NCBI RefSeq assembly: GCF_014083945.1
Contig: NZ_CP046444.1
Coordinates: 2,852,001-2,916,000, forward strand
DNA from: Granulicella sp. 5B5
Lineage (GTDB): Bacteria > Acidobacteriota > Terriglobia > Terriglobales > Acidobacteriaceae
Direction of reading: 5' to 3'
Length of the DNA: 64,000 bases
Part shown: one piece after another, positions 8,386 to 17,900 of the stretch
How the letters are laid out: every line of letters begins with the position of its first letter
How positions within the stretch are numbered: position 1 is the first letter of the stretch
Program-made: the position numbers and the translations under genes
The notes under the pieces: generated by a model
Told to the model about the DNA's origin: nothing
The model's database searches: none
The model's input: the letters and a program-made list of their open reading frames with translations, nothing else

Positions 8386-8946
8386 ATGATTCGACCCGTC
8401 CGAGTACGAACGGCCTGCCTGATGGCGATGGCGGTGATAGCCGTGTTAGGGGTTCGTGGCACGGTGCGGGCGGAAGGTCAGGCCGGCTCGACAGCGCATG
8501 AGCACAAACGGACGCTGCACCCGAAGCGGGCCGAGCGCGAAGAGGTGGAGGCGCTGGAGCACCAGTGGGAGAAGGCGATGCTGGCCGGCGATGTGGCGAC
8601 GATGGACCGGCTGCTCTCGGACGACTACCTGGGCGTGACCATCACGGGCGATCTGCTGACCAAGAACCAGCAGCTGGACCGGATGCGCGACCGGCAGCTG
8701 ATGATGACCAAGCTGCAGACGACGGAGTCGCGGATTAAGCTGATTGGGCATATTGCGATTGTGACGTCGCTGGCGCAGATCTCCGGGCAGATGGACGGCA
8801 AGGCGGTGGATGGGAGCTTCCGGTATACGCGGGTGTATCAGCGGCTGTCGAACGGGAGCTGGCGGATTACGAGCTTTGAGGCGACGCGGGTGCAGCCTGG
8901 GTATCGGCTGGGACAGCACCCTGATAGCGAGACCGGGCAAGAGTAG
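8386..8946 (+). CDS. Exported SnoaL-like / DUF4440 protein
   Basis: 186 residues with a signal peptide (basic MIRPVRVRTA, hydrophobic LMAMAVIAVLGV, cleavage near VRAEG). One NTF2/SnoaL-like cone domain follows: VEALEHQWEKAMLAGDVATM, then LLSDDYLGVTITGDLLTK and a C-terminal VYQRLSNGSWRITSFEATRV. DUF4440 proteins are periplasmic or cytosolic ligand-binding or steroid isomerase-like folds with no settled role. ATG 8386 is preferred over upstream starts at 8284-8296 because it gives a proper signal peptide. Confidence 0.75.
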   Translation: MIRPVRVRTACLMAMAVIAVLGVRGTVRAEGQAGSTAHEHKRTLHPKRAEREEVEALEHQWEKAMLAGDVATMDRLLSDDYLGVTITGDLLTKNQQLDRMRDRQLMMTKLQTTESRIKLIGHIAIVTSLAQISGQMDGKAVDGSFRYTRVYQRLSNGSWRITSFEATRVQPGYRLGQHPDSETGQE

Positions 8947-8961
8947 CGGTCCCTCCCCCGG

Positions 8962-8995
8962 TTTGGGGCTATGATCCGCAGCGGATTGGGGTTAG
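8962..8995. repeat. 34-base palindromic element, copy 1
   Basis: Centred on ATCCGCAGCGGAT, a perfect 6-bp palindrome around one base. A copy at 58373-58406 agrees at 31 of 34 positions by eye. It lies just after the SnoaL-like stop codon. Confidence 0.65.
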
Positions 8996-9159
8996 CGGTG
9001 GTACTGTCTACTGGGGGGTGGGCTGTCTGGGTGGTTTTGGTTGTCAAGGTGATCCTATTAAAGGCCTGAGCCGTTGGGGGAGAGCCTGGCGTTGCCACGC
9101 GATCTTTCCCTGATTTTATTGTAGTGGGTGTGTCAAGCGGGCGCGCTTCGCGCGCGAGA

Positions 9160-9268
9160 AGCAGGTTCCTCGCTGCGCTCGGAATGACAGAAAGAAAGGC
9201 AACGGCAGAAGCAAAGGCAAAAGCAGAAGCAAAGGCAAAAGCAGATTCCCTGCGGGAATGACAAAGAA
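9160..9268. repeat. Intergenic repeats: 18-base tandem and family B stem-loop
   Basis: The gap 8947-9311 holds no gene. It contains two perfect tandem copies of an 18-base unit (9205-9222 and 9223-9240, GCAGAAGCAAAGGCAAAA). A family B element then follows: GCAGATTCCC-TGC-GGGAATGACAAAG. A related GGTTCCTCGCTGCGCTCGGAATGACAG lies just before. Similar blocks occur at 35867, 35911, 38521 and 62957. Confidence 0.65.
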
Positions 9269-9311
9269 AATAATAGAGGCGAAGGGAAGAGCGCCGGCGA
9301 GGCTTAGGGGG

Positions 9312-9773
9312 TCAGGCTACCTGGGGCTGGAGTGCGGGTTTGGCGTTGCGGGGGCGCGCGGTGTCGGGTGTTTTGCGCGGAGGAGCGGCTTCAGTGCGGT
9401 CCGAGGGCAGGGGCGTCAGTGAGGCGACGGGCTTCTCGGAGAAGTAGAACTCGGTCTGGAGGAGTGCGTCGGCTGGGCGGGACTGCATGACATTGAGGCC
9501 CTTGACGCGGCGCGCGAGGGAACGGAGGGAGCCGTTGAGGCGGGCGTCGTCGGCTTCGACGAGCGGATTGGCGAGAGGGCGGCCGTCGATGGAGCGGAGC
9601 GAGGAAGCATTGGCTGCGCCGTCCTGTGGCTGGCGGAGAGCCTGACCACGCGAAGGAAGCGACCAGGCGCAACTGCCGTGCGTGGTGCGGCGGGGTGCAG
9701 CGAGAGCAGCGGCTGCTTCAGCAGCCTGGAGGCGATCAGGTGGAAACGTGCGAGCAAACGATGTGTCCTTCAT
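9312..9773 (-). CDS. Hypothetical protein, Ala/Pro/Arg-rich
   Basis: 153 codons starting at ATG 9773 with a weak AGAGGA upstream. Third positions are almost all G or C, and the protein has a normal mixed composition (MKDTSFARTFPPDRLQAAEA at the N-terminus, ALLQTEFYFSEKPVASLTPL near the C-terminus). This supports coding against the opposite frames. No domain, signal peptide or membrane segment is recognised; much of it looks disordered. Confidence 0.5.
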   Translation of the reverse strand: MKDTSFARTFPPDRLQAAEAAAALAAPRRTTHGSCAWSLPSRGQALRQPQDGAANASSLRSIDGRPLANPLVEADDARLNGSLRSLARRVKGLNVMQSRPADALLQTEFYFSEKPVASLTPLPSDRTEAAPPRKTPDTARPRNAKPALQPQVA

Positions 9774-10097
9774 GGGATTGTCCTCTGTGGGGTCTTTCGC
9801 ACTAGTCGTTGAGATGCGGGATAGACCGGCACGGTTACATGCGCCGAGGGATGTTTCACGATAAGCGGACAGCGGCTGCTGAATGTTGGGGGTGGATTTG
9901 ATCTTCTATCGACCCGTTTGGGAGGCGGCTTGGAGCTTTGATAGCGGCAGGACGGCTTCGTGGCGATCCAACTAAGAAGATTCTGCCGGGAGAGCGGGTA
10001 TTTCGCTGTGTTCGGAATCACAGCTGAAAAATAGAGGGCCCGTGTGACGTAGTACATGCAGCGGTACAGGTTCGTTCCAGCGACGTTTGAGATCGTG
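9774..10097. other. Gap of about 320 bases without a recognised gene
   Basis: This is the upstream region of the leftward hypothetical gene ending at 9312. Base composition is somewhat lower in GC than the genes, especially around 9900-10060. I see no repeat, RNA gene or convincing promoter pair. Confidence 0.4.
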
Positions 10098-10766
10098 CTA
10101 AGCGAGCGAAGAGGCGAGGGGCTCGAAGGACTCAATGCCTGCCTGGGGTGCGGCTTCGAATGTGGCCTTTTCGAAGGGATCTTGCGCGAGTGCGGTGCGG
10201 AGGCGCTGCCAGGAGTCGTGGAGCATCTCGGGCAGGGTACGGGTGTCGGCGAGGACGGCGAGGAAGTTGTTGTCGCCGTTCCAGCGGGGGACGGCGTGGA
10301 GATGCAGGTGCTGGGCGATGCCGGCGCCGGCGGCTTCGCCGAGATTGAGGCCGATGTTGAGGCCGTGGGGGTGGTAGACGGTGCGGAGGGCACGCTCGGC
10401 GCGACGTGCGAGGCGAAGGAGGTCTTCGGCGACGTGCAGAGGGAGGGCGGCGAGGGAGTCCTGGTGAATGTAAGGGACGGCCATGACGTGGCCGTTGTTG
10501 TAGGGAAAGGCGTTGAGGACGAGATAGCCGTGGGGGCCGCGTTCGAGGAGCCAGACGGCGGCTTCCGCCTCGTCGGAGGGCATGTTGTGGGCGATGGCGT
10601 AGTCGACGGCGGCGATCTGGTTGCAGAAGACGCAGCCGAGGTCGCCGGGGAAGGCGTCGAGCGCCGGGGGCACGCCGGGGCGCTGACGGCTGCGGTCGGC
10701 GGTGACGTAGGCGTGGCGCCAGGGGGTCCAGAGCCGCTGCGTTCCCGGGTTTTCGCCGGTGCTCAT
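10098..10766 (-). CDS. HIT family hydrolase (Ap4A phosphorylase/FHIT-like)
   Basis: 222 residues. A CVFCNQI zinc-type motif appears early, and the HIT triad QHLHLHAVPRW carries the catalytic histidines. The flanking NAFPYNNGHVMAVPYIHQDS and LNIGLNLGEAAGAGI are characteristic of HIT proteins that cleave dinucleoside polyphosphates. ATG 10766 is chosen because a TATACT -10 ends 6 bases upstream and the family begins near the LWTPWRHAYV segment. An upstream in-frame start at 10796 would put the -10 inside the gene. Confidence 0.87.
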   Translation of the reverse strand: MSTGENPGTQRLWTPWRHAYVTADRSRQRPGVPPALDAFPGDLGCVFCNQIAAVDYAIAHNMPSDEAEAAVWLLERGPHGYLVLNAFPYNNGHVMAVPYIHQDSLAALPLHVAEDLLRLARRAERALRTVYHPHGLNIGLNLGEAAGAGIAQHLHLHAVPRWNGDNNFLAVLADTRTLPEMLHDSWQRLRTALAQDPFEKATFEAAPQAGIESFEPLASSLA

Positions 10767-10772
10767 GTGCGA

Positions 10773-10801
10773 AGTATAGGACTGAAGTACCGTCATGGTA
10801 C
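10773..10801 (-). promoter_or_regulatory. Promoter of the HIT gene with GTACC palindrome
   Basis: On the minus strand TATACT (10778-10773) ends 6 bases before the ATG, so transcription would start at or next to the start codon. Upstream lies GTACC-N5-GGTAC (10787-10801), similar to the palindrome at the higBA promoter. Confidence 0.4.
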
Positions 10802-10895
10802 GTTGCTGGCGGAAGAAATTTTGTACGGTAACGCTAAAGTGAGCGATTGGCGCGGGTCTGAGGGAGGTTGGGACGGGGTTGTGAGACGGGTTGGG

Positions 10896-11002
10896 GGTAC
10901 GCTCGCGCCTTCGGCGCTTGCTACGGCAAGAGCGAGAACGCAGAGGGCGCAGTGTAGAAGCGCGCAGAGGGCGCGGAGGAAAACAGACAACGGCAAAGGC
11001 AA
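10896..11002. repeat. Family A dispersed element, copy 1
   Basis: About 105 bases beginning GGTACGCTCGCGCCTTCGG, with the stem-loop GCGCC-TTC-GGCGC, then a purine-rich stretch ending in ACAACGGCAAAGGCAA. Copies lie at 35758-35862 and 61241-61345 in the same orientation. The rest of the 10802-11217 gap holds no gene I can support. Confidence 0.75.
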
Positions 11003-11217
11003 TGGAACATCACGAAGAAAAATTGCGACCTGCGGAGCACGACATTCGTCTTTAGTACAGGACCCTACGGTGCTACGAAGTGGCTGTTGGCAGCCGAAGA
11101 CGATCGAACGGCGATGACCGGACGACATATAACGACGAGGCGGTAAGACTGGCGGGGAGCGGACGCGGAAGCGACTGTATCAAGCCAGTGAAAGCGACGG
11201 ACGACATCGGCCTCTCG

Positions 11218-11246
11218 TTGACCCTGCACTATACGACTGCTACACT
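11218..11246 (+). promoter_or_regulatory. rpsA promoter
   Basis: TTGACC (11218-11223), exactly 17 bases, then TACACT (11241-11246). This is the best sigma-70 match seen in the window. It predicts an untranslated leader of about 175 bases before the ATG at 11429. Confidence 0.6.
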
Positions 11247-11428
11247 TGTAACGAGAGTGCCTGCGCGCGGGACCCAGTCGCAGCCTCCCTCTTCAAAAGC
11301 AATACTCTTCCCGCTGACATCACGAGCTTGCACGGACCCTCTTCGGGAGGCAGGATTTGCTGCCGTCTGTAGAGACCGGGGTTGGTGGACGGCGAGAAAA
11401 CCGGGTCCCGGAGCAGACAAAGAAACCC

Positions 11429-13417
11429 ATGGCCGACCACGACCACAATTCCTTATCAACCGAGAGCACAGCCCTGAACACGACATTGGAACCAACCGCC
11501 CCCGAAGCCGCGGCCGAGACGCCGACTGAAGTATCCACCACGCCTGAGACCGTAGTTGCCGAGACTGCACCCGCAGAGACCGCACACGTCACAGACCCCA
11601 TCCCCGCAGTGCCCGAGCCGGTTTCGCTCGAGGCGGCTGAGGAGCACGAGCCCGAGTACAGCGATGAAGATTTCGCAAAGGCGCTCGAGAGCTTTGACCG
11701 CGAGCAGGCAGCCGAGAAGGACGCTGCACAGTCGCTGACCGCCGAAGAGGTGGTGGTGACGGGTACGGTGGTGAAGATCACCGACAAGCACATGGTGGTG
11801 GACATCGGCCTGAAGTCCGAGGGACTGATTCCTCTGGACCAGGTGGTGGACCACACGGGCGCGCCGAAGTTTGCGGTGGGCGATTCGATCGAAGTTGTGG
11901 TCGAGCGTGAGGAGAGCGAGGGCGGCTATCTCGTAAGCCACGAGAAGGCCCTGCGCCATAAAGTTTGGGACAAGCTGGAAGAGGCTGCCAACACCAAGAC
12001 CCCTGTGAAGGGCATGGTGGTGAGCCGCGTGAAGGGCGGCCTGACGGTCGACATCGGCATCAAGGCGTTCCTGCCGGGCTCGCAGGTTGAGGTCCGCCCG
12101 GTTCGCAATCTTGACGGCTATATCGGCACGGAGCTGGAAGTCCGTGTGATCAAGCTGAACAAGAAGCGCGGCAACGTGGTGATCTCGCGCAAGGAGATCC
12201 TCGAAGAAGAGCAGAACGCGAAGAAGGCTGTGACGCTCTCGACGCTTGAGGAAGGCTCGGTGTTCACCGGTGTGGTGAAGAACCTGACCGACTACGGCGC
12301 GTTTGTGGATATGGGCGGGCTGGACGGCCTGCTGCACATTACGGACATGAGCTGGGGCCGGCTGACGCACCCCCGCGATCTGGTGAACGTCGGCGACGAG
12401 ATCCAGGTGAAGGTGCTGAAGTTCGACAAGGAAAAGCAGCGCGTGTCGCTGGGCTTCAAGCAGTTGACGCCTGACCCGTGGCTGGACGCGATCGAGCGCT
12501 ACCCGGTGGGTGCGCAGGTGCGCGGCCGCGTGTTGAGCGTGACTGACTACGGCTCGTTCGTAGAGCTGGAGCAGGGCATTGAAGGCCTGGTCCACGTGAG
12601 CGAGATGACGTGGTCCAAGCGGATGAAGCACCCGAGCAAGATGGTGAAGCCGGGCGATGAGGTGGACACGATCATCCTGAGCGTGAACCCGACCGACCGC
12701 CGGATTTCGCTGGGCATGAAGCAGCTACAGGACAATCCGTGGGAGGCGCTGGAGGACAAGTACCCGGTGGGTGCTGTGATCGAGGGCCGCGTGCGGAACC
12801 TGACGGACTTCGGTGCGTTCATCGAGATCGAAGACGGCATCGATGGCCTGGTACACGTGTCGAACCTGAGCTGGACCAAGCGCATCAAGCATCCTTCGGA
12901 GGTCCTGAAGAAGGGCGAGAAGGTGAAGGCTGTCGTTCTGGGCGTTGAGCCGGAGAACCGCCGCCTGTCGCTGGGCGTGAAGCAACTGCAGCCGGATGTC
13001 TGGGACACGTTCTTTGCCCAGCACCGCGTGGGCGACGTCATCAAGGGCAAGGTGCTGCGCACGGCGCAGTTCGGAGCCTTCGTTGAGATCGCTGAGGGCG
13101 TTGAGGGCCTGTGCCATGTGTCCGAGGCTGTGGATGATCACGGTAAGCAGATCGATCTTCAGGTTGGCGATGAGCACGAGTTCAAGATCGTGAAGATGAA
13201 CCAGGAAGAGAAGAAGGTCGGCCTGAGCATCAAGGCGATCGGCGAAGAGGCGACTCGCGCCGAGGTCGAGAGCTACAAAGAATCGGCTGGCAAGGGTGGG
13301 GGCAAGAGCGGCAAGGGCGGCTCGAGCTCTTCCTCAAGCTCCAACTCTGGTTCGACTACGCTGGGCGACTTGCTGAAGTGGAAGCAGAGCGAGAGCGAAG
13401 ACCACGAAAACGAGTAA
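11429..13417 (+). CDS. rpsA: 30S ribosomal protein S1
   Basis: 662-residue ribosomal protein that binds mRNA and helps initiation. After an acidic, Pro/Thr-rich N-terminal region of about 105 residues come six S1 (OB-fold) repeats. The last four are the most regular, with repeated YGAFV or FGAFI cores, HVS motifs and SLGxKQL endings. The C-terminus is a Gly/Ser/Lys-rich tail. Length is greater than E. coli S1 (557) because of both extensions. ATG 11429 is chosen because it begins the MADHDHNSLS segment; an in-frame frame upstream to 11357 lacks support. A long leader could allow autoregulation, as known for E. coli rpsA. Confidence 0.95.
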   Translation: MADHDHNSLSTESTALNTTLEPTAPEAAAETPTEVSTTPETVVAETAPAETAHVTDPIPAVPEPVSLEAAEEHEPEYSDEDFAKALESFDREQAAEKDAAQSLTAEEVVVTGTVVKITDKHMVVDIGLKSEGLIPLDQVVDHTGAPKFAVGDSIEVVVEREESEGGYLVSHEKALRHKVWDKLEEAANTKTPVKGMVVSRVKGGLTVDIGIKAFLPGSQVEVRPVRNLDGYIGTELEVRVIKLNKKRGNVVISRKEILEEEQNAKKAVTLSTLEEGSVFTGVVKNLTDYGAFVDMGGLDGLLHITDMSWGRLTHPRDLVNVGDEIQVKVLKFDKEKQRVSLGFKQLTPDPWLDAIERYPVGAQVRGRVLSVTDYGSFVELEQGIEGLVHVSEMTWSKRMKHPSKMVKPGDEVDTIILSVNPTDRRISLGMKQLQDNPWEALEDKYPVGAVIEGRVRNLTDFGAFIEIEDGIDGLVHVSNLSWTKRIKHPSEVLKKGEKVKAVVLGVEPENRRLSLGVKQLQPDVWDTFFAQHRVGDVIKGKVLRTAQFGAFVEIAEGVEGLCHVSEAVDDHGKQIDLQVGDEHEFKIVKMNQEEKKVGLSIKAIGEEATRAEVESYKESAGKGGGKSGKGGSSSSSSSNSGSTTLGDLLKWKQSESEDHENE

Positions 13418-13420
13418 GAC

Positions 13421-13448
13421 AGTAGTGAGTAGATAGTAGTGAGTAGAG
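13421..13448. repeat. Heptamer TAG repeat after rpsA
   Basis: Four tandem 7-base units AGTAGTG, AGTAGAT, AGTAGTG, AGTAGAG begin three bases after the rpsA stop. TAG falls at 13423, 13430, 13437 and 13444. Confidence 0.8.
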
Positions 13449-13450
13449 CG

Positions 13451-13479
13451 AAGGCCGCCGAAGAGATTCGGCGGCCTTT
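13451..13479 (+). terminator. Rho-independent terminator of rpsA
   Basis: Stem AAGGCCGCCGAA, loop of five bases (GAGAT on one reading), and complementary TTCGGCGGCCTT, followed by TGTGTTTGT. It sits between rpsA and the convergent membrane-protein gene, and its symmetry may serve both. Confidence 0.85.
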
Positions 13480-13490
13480 GTGTTTGTGGG

Positions 13491-14855
13491 CTACGGTTCG
13501 AGGGTGAAGCTCTGGATGGCGACCTGCGGGCCGGCGCGGGAGCGCGAGCGCTCGGGGAGGATGCGGACGGTGATCTCGTCGAAGGACTTGAGCGAGGTTT
13601 GGCGGGGGAAGCGGAAGCTGAGGGAGTCGTCGACGGGTGGGCGCTGCAGCGGCATGGGCGAGACGGCGCTGGAGGCGAGGACCTGCGTGCCAAGAGAGAT
13701 GCTAGCTGGCTTTTTCTGGCTGGTGTCGCGGAGGAGGAGTTCGATAGAGATGGAGCCGGGGACGTTGTCGGCGTTTTTTACGTTGATGCGGAGCGCGTGG
13801 CAACAGTCGAGTGGGACGGGGTTGGCGAGGTGTTGATGGGCCTCCATGATGAGCGGGCGGGCGTTTGTGGAGAAGATGTGGTTCTTGATGGGATCGCCGT
13901 GCGCCCGGCGGGCGTTGACCTCGGGCGCTGTGTCCGGGGCTTTGAAGTACCAATAGACTCCGTCAAATTCAATGAGGCGGGGTTTGCCGGAGAGGGTTGA
14001 GTTCTCCGGTGTGGGGGCTATTAGTTTGTGGGGCTTCGGCGGTGCGAACAGGATGATGCCTGAGTAGCCGTGGCCTTCGTGCGGGCGCGCTTTGATGGGG
14101 ATGGCCGCCTGGGTGCTGTGGGCGATTGCGAGCAGTCGTGCGAGCGCCATTGCGCCGGGGCCGGGCTTGAGAAAAGCCGTCAGCGCCAGGAGCATGAGCA
14201 GGAACGCCAGCGAGGTGGTGACGCCCGCGGCTCTTCCGTCGAAACGGACGCGCGACCGGGTGACCCAGGGCAGACGCACCATGCAGCCTACGGCGAAGAG
14301 CGCGCCTCCGAGCCAGGTTTGACCGCGCAGCAGCGCCAACAGGCCGAGTTGCAGCGCGAGAGATACGACGATGGTCGGGAAGATTGTTGGCGTCGCCGCG
14401 CCTGGAACGTTGAAGACGCTCTGCAGATCGCCTTCCAGCCGGATGTCAGGAGCAGGGCCGCCGTCCACGCGCAGCTTCCATTGCCGCACCAGCGCCACCA
14501 CAAGCCATGCGATCCAGGGCAGCAGTGCCGATACCCATAGAGACCTGGCCATACCGAGGATCATCAGTGCGGGAATCCAGGTTGCCGGAATCCAGATCTC
14601 GTATAGAAGCCGCCACAGCGCTGACCCCTGCACATCGACGACGTTGCCGGCAATCCAGACGGTGAGCGAGTGGATGCAGGCTGCGACTGTGAGACATATC
14701 AAGGCGAAGACGAAGAGCTCGCGCCATGTGAGCCGCGACGTGAGCTCGAGGCGGCAGACGAAGAGCATCACCCAGCCGGTCGCGAGAAAGCTTGCGGCCA
14801 ATGGCCGGGAGAGGATTCGCGGTGAAGGTGTCTGTGCAGCGACCTCGGTGAGCAT
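13491..14855 (-). CDS. Membrane protein of unknown function
   Basis: 454 residues. The first about 240 contain six to seven hydrophobic helices (for example ELFVFALICLTVAACIHSLT and TIVVSLALQLGLLALL). The C-terminal about 210 residues form a soluble domain, likely periplasmic, with an IEFDGVYWYFKAP segment and a final beta-rich part (FRFPRQTSLKSFDEITVRIL). I do not recognise a family. It begins 50 bases after the start region of the TonB receptor on the same strand side and ends against the rpsA terminator. Confidence 0.65.
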   Translation of the reverse strand: MLTEVAAQTPSPRILSRPLAASFLATGWVMLFVCRLELTSRLTWRELFVFALICLTVAACIHSLTVWIAGNVVDVQGSALWRLLYEIWIPATWIPALMILGMARSLWVSALLPWIAWLVVALVRQWKLRVDGGPAPDIRLEGDLQSVFNVPGAATPTIFPTIVVSLALQLGLLALLRGQTWLGGALFAVGCMVRLPWVTRSRVRFDGRAAGVTTSLAFLLMLLALTAFLKPGPGAMALARLLAIAHSTQAAIPIKARPHEGHGYSGIILFAPPKPHKLIAPTPENSTLSGKPRLIEFDGVYWYFKAPDTAPEVNARRAHGDPIKNHIFSTNARPLIMEAHQHLANPVPLDCCHALRINVKNADNVPGSISIELLLRDTSQKKPASISLGTQVLASSAVSPMPLQRPPVDDSLSFRFPRQTSLKSFDEITVRILPERSRSRAGPQVAIQSFTLEP

Positions 14856-14904
14856 GGGATTTTCCCGATGCTGGTTATCGTAACGCGTTTTGCTGGGCGC
14901 GAGG

Positions 14905-17900
14905 TTAGAAGCGGAGGCGCAGGGCGAATTGGACCTGTCGTGGGGTGCCTGTGCCGACGGGGCCGGTGTTGACGGTGGCGATGATCTGGCCGAAGGTGCT
15001 GGTGGAGACGTCGGCGAGCGGCAGGCCGTACTGGGCGCGGTTGAAGAGGTTGAAGAATTCGCCGCGGAACTCTAGTTGCGCGAGCTCTTTGAGGGGGATG
15101 ATCTTGCTGAGAGCGAGGTCGGCCTGCCAGAGAGACGGGCCGCGCGCGATGTTGCGAGGGGCGTCGCCGTAGCCCGATCCTGTGACGAGGGTGAAGGCGG
15201 CAGGGTTGATCCAGCCGGAGATGCGATGACCGCCCGGAGGCGTTAGCGAGACGCCGGGGACGATGTTGGGGCGCTGGCTGGTGGTGTAGCCGGTGGCGAC
15301 GGAGGAGCTGGAGCGGTCTTCGGTGACGTTGACGGGGAGGCCGGTGCGGTCGGTGACGATGGGGGAGATTGTCCAGTTGCCGAGGACCGCGGCCGCAGCG
15401 CGCTGGCCGAAGGGTGCGGAGGCGCTGGGGCTGAGGTAGGTGCGTCCGGGGCCGAAGGGGAGATCGTAGACGACGTTGGCGGAGAAGACCTGGCGGACGT
15501 CGAAGTCTCCGGAGGCGCGCTCGCAGGGCAGGCAGGCGGGGTTTTGCGGATAGTCGGAGTCGCCGCCGCCGGCTGCGTCCTGGTCGATCTCGTGCGACCA
15601 AGTGTAGTTGGCGCGGACGAGGAGGCCGTGGGTGAAGTTACGTTGCAGGCCGTCGACGAGCGCCTGGTAGGAGCTGTTGTTAATGTTGCCGCGCCATTGG
15701 ATCTGTCCGAAGGCGGGGTAGGGGCGGAGGCCGGTGGCGGGGTCGATGAGATTGACGTAGGAGGTGGTGAGGAGATACGTGCCCTTGCTGCCGACGTAGG
15801 AGAGCGTGTTGACGAAGTGGCTGGGCAGGGCCTGTTGCACGGAGAGCCCCCACTCGGTGAAGTAGGAGTCCTTGCGGGTGCGGTCGTCGTCGCGCGCGCT
15901 GACGGTGCCGGGGCCGTTGAGGAACGGAGTGATGGGGAAGGCGAGTGCGGGTGTCGATTTGAGGCTGAGGGAGTACTGGCCGACCTCGTTGTTGGTGGGG
16001 AGGTTCTGGTCGTCGAGCTGGCCGTCGCCGTGGTAGAGGCCGAAGCCGCCGCGCAGGACGGTGTTGTTGCGCAGAGCCAAGGGGGACCAGGTGAAGGAGA
16101 CGCGGGGATCGATGTCGAGCGTGTTGGGGTTGCCGAAGCTGGCGCCAGCGCCGCAGAAGCCCTGCGGGCCGCAGGTGGCGAAGTCAAAGGGAACGGCTTT
16201 GCCGAAGACCTCGTGGAAGAGGTTGAAGAAGGTGTAGCGGACGCCAAGGTTGAAGGTGAGGTTGGGGCGGAGCTTCCACTCGTCCTGTGCGTAGCTGTAG
16301 ACCTCGGTTTTGCGGAGACCGTTGGTGGGGAGCGCGTTGGCGTAGGACGCGCTGCTGACGGAGTTGGCGAGGAAGCTGGCGGTGGAGGAGAAGGTGGCCG
16401 TGCCGTTGGCGGTGTTGCCCTGGTTGAGTTGAATGCGGCGGACCTCGACGCCGACCTTGAAAGTCTGGGTGTTGTGGACGAGGGTGAGGTTGTCGATGTA
16501 GGAGAAGGTGTTGCCGACGCCAACCTTGTACTCGTTGTTGGCGAGGGTGGTGAAGCCGGAGACGGCGACTGCGGTGGCGAGGTTGAGAGCACTCTGATTG
16601 GTGGTGTAGACGTTGCCGCGGTTGAATCCGAAGCGGGTTTCGTTGATGAGAGTAGGAGAGAAGATGTGCAGGAACTCGAGCTCGCCGTTGACGGGACGCG
16701 AGGAGATCTGCTGGCGGTCGTTGAGGTAGCTGCCGCCTTCAGAGAGCGGGGCGTCGCTGACGGCGGCGTCGAAGCTGAAGCGGAGGAAGGCCGAGTTGCG
16801 CTGGGAAAAGTGCTGATCGAGGCGCAGGATGGCGGAGTCTTCGTGATCGAGCTGACGGCCGGAGCCGACGAACTCGGCGATCTGGGTGCTGCCTGTGACA
16901 GGCAGGGTGCCCTTTGGGTAGGCGTTGAGGACAGGTACGAGGGCGGGGCTGGCGGCGGCGACCTGCGCCTTGAAGGTGTCGGTGGGGACGAAGCCGGGGA
17001 GCGTTTGGCCGAGTGTCTGGCGGAGGCCTTCGTAGGCGAAGAAGTAGAAGCTGCGGTCGTGCACGATGGGTCCGCCGAGAGAGCCGCCGAATTGGTTGAG
17101 GCGGAAGGGCGGTTTGCTGGCGTCGAATGTGTCGTCGGGCTGGCGGGCGTCGAAGATGTCGTTGCGGAGGTACTCGAAGAGGCTGCCGTGGAGCTGGTTG
17201 GAGCCGGTCTTAGTGACGACGGCGATCTGGCCGCCGGGTGAGACGCCCTTTTCGGCGGTGAAGAGCATGGTGTCGATCTGGAATTCGGCGATGGAGTCGA
17301 TGGGGATGGCGACGCGGACGAAGGGTTGCTGCGCCTGGTTGACGACGTTGGTGGCGTCGATGCCGTCGAGGGTGACGGCGTTGTCGTCGAGGCCTTTGCC
17401 GGCGAAGCGGATGGTGCGCTGATTGCTGCCGCCGGTGTCGACCGCGCCGGGGACGAGAGCGGTGAGGGTGGACCAGTTGCGGCCGTTGAGCGGAAGCTGC
17501 TTGAGTTGCGCGGGTTCGGTGCGGGCGTCGAGGGCGTCGGAGCTTTTGTCGAAGTCGGCCTGGGTGTCTTCGACGGTGACGACCTGCGGGGCGCTTGCGA
17601 TGCCGAGACGGACGTCGATGGTGCTGGTGTGGCCGACGGTCAGTTGCAGATTGTCGTAGATGTGGTCTTGAAACCCAGGGGCGGAGATGGTGAGGCGGTA
17701 GGAGCCGATGGGGAGATTGGGGATGTCGTAGGTGCCGGTGGCGGAACTGACTGTGTCGCGATGCAGGCCGGTGGCGGTTTGCGTGGCCGTGATGTGGGCT
17801 GCTAGGACGCGGCTGCCGGAGGGGTCGCTGACGGTGCCGTTGAGGCCGGCGAGGTCGACTTGCGCGTGAGCGGTGCCGGTGAAGAGAGCAGCGAGTGGCA

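Noticed and set aside
9160-9268. CRISPR array
   Set aside because: The repeats are either tandem without spacers or isolated stem-loops; no cas genes are present.
15544-17241. Open plus-strand frame of 565 codons opposite TonB receptor 1
   Set aside because: Gly/Val/Ala/Glu-biased shadow of the receptor; no ribosome site or domain.
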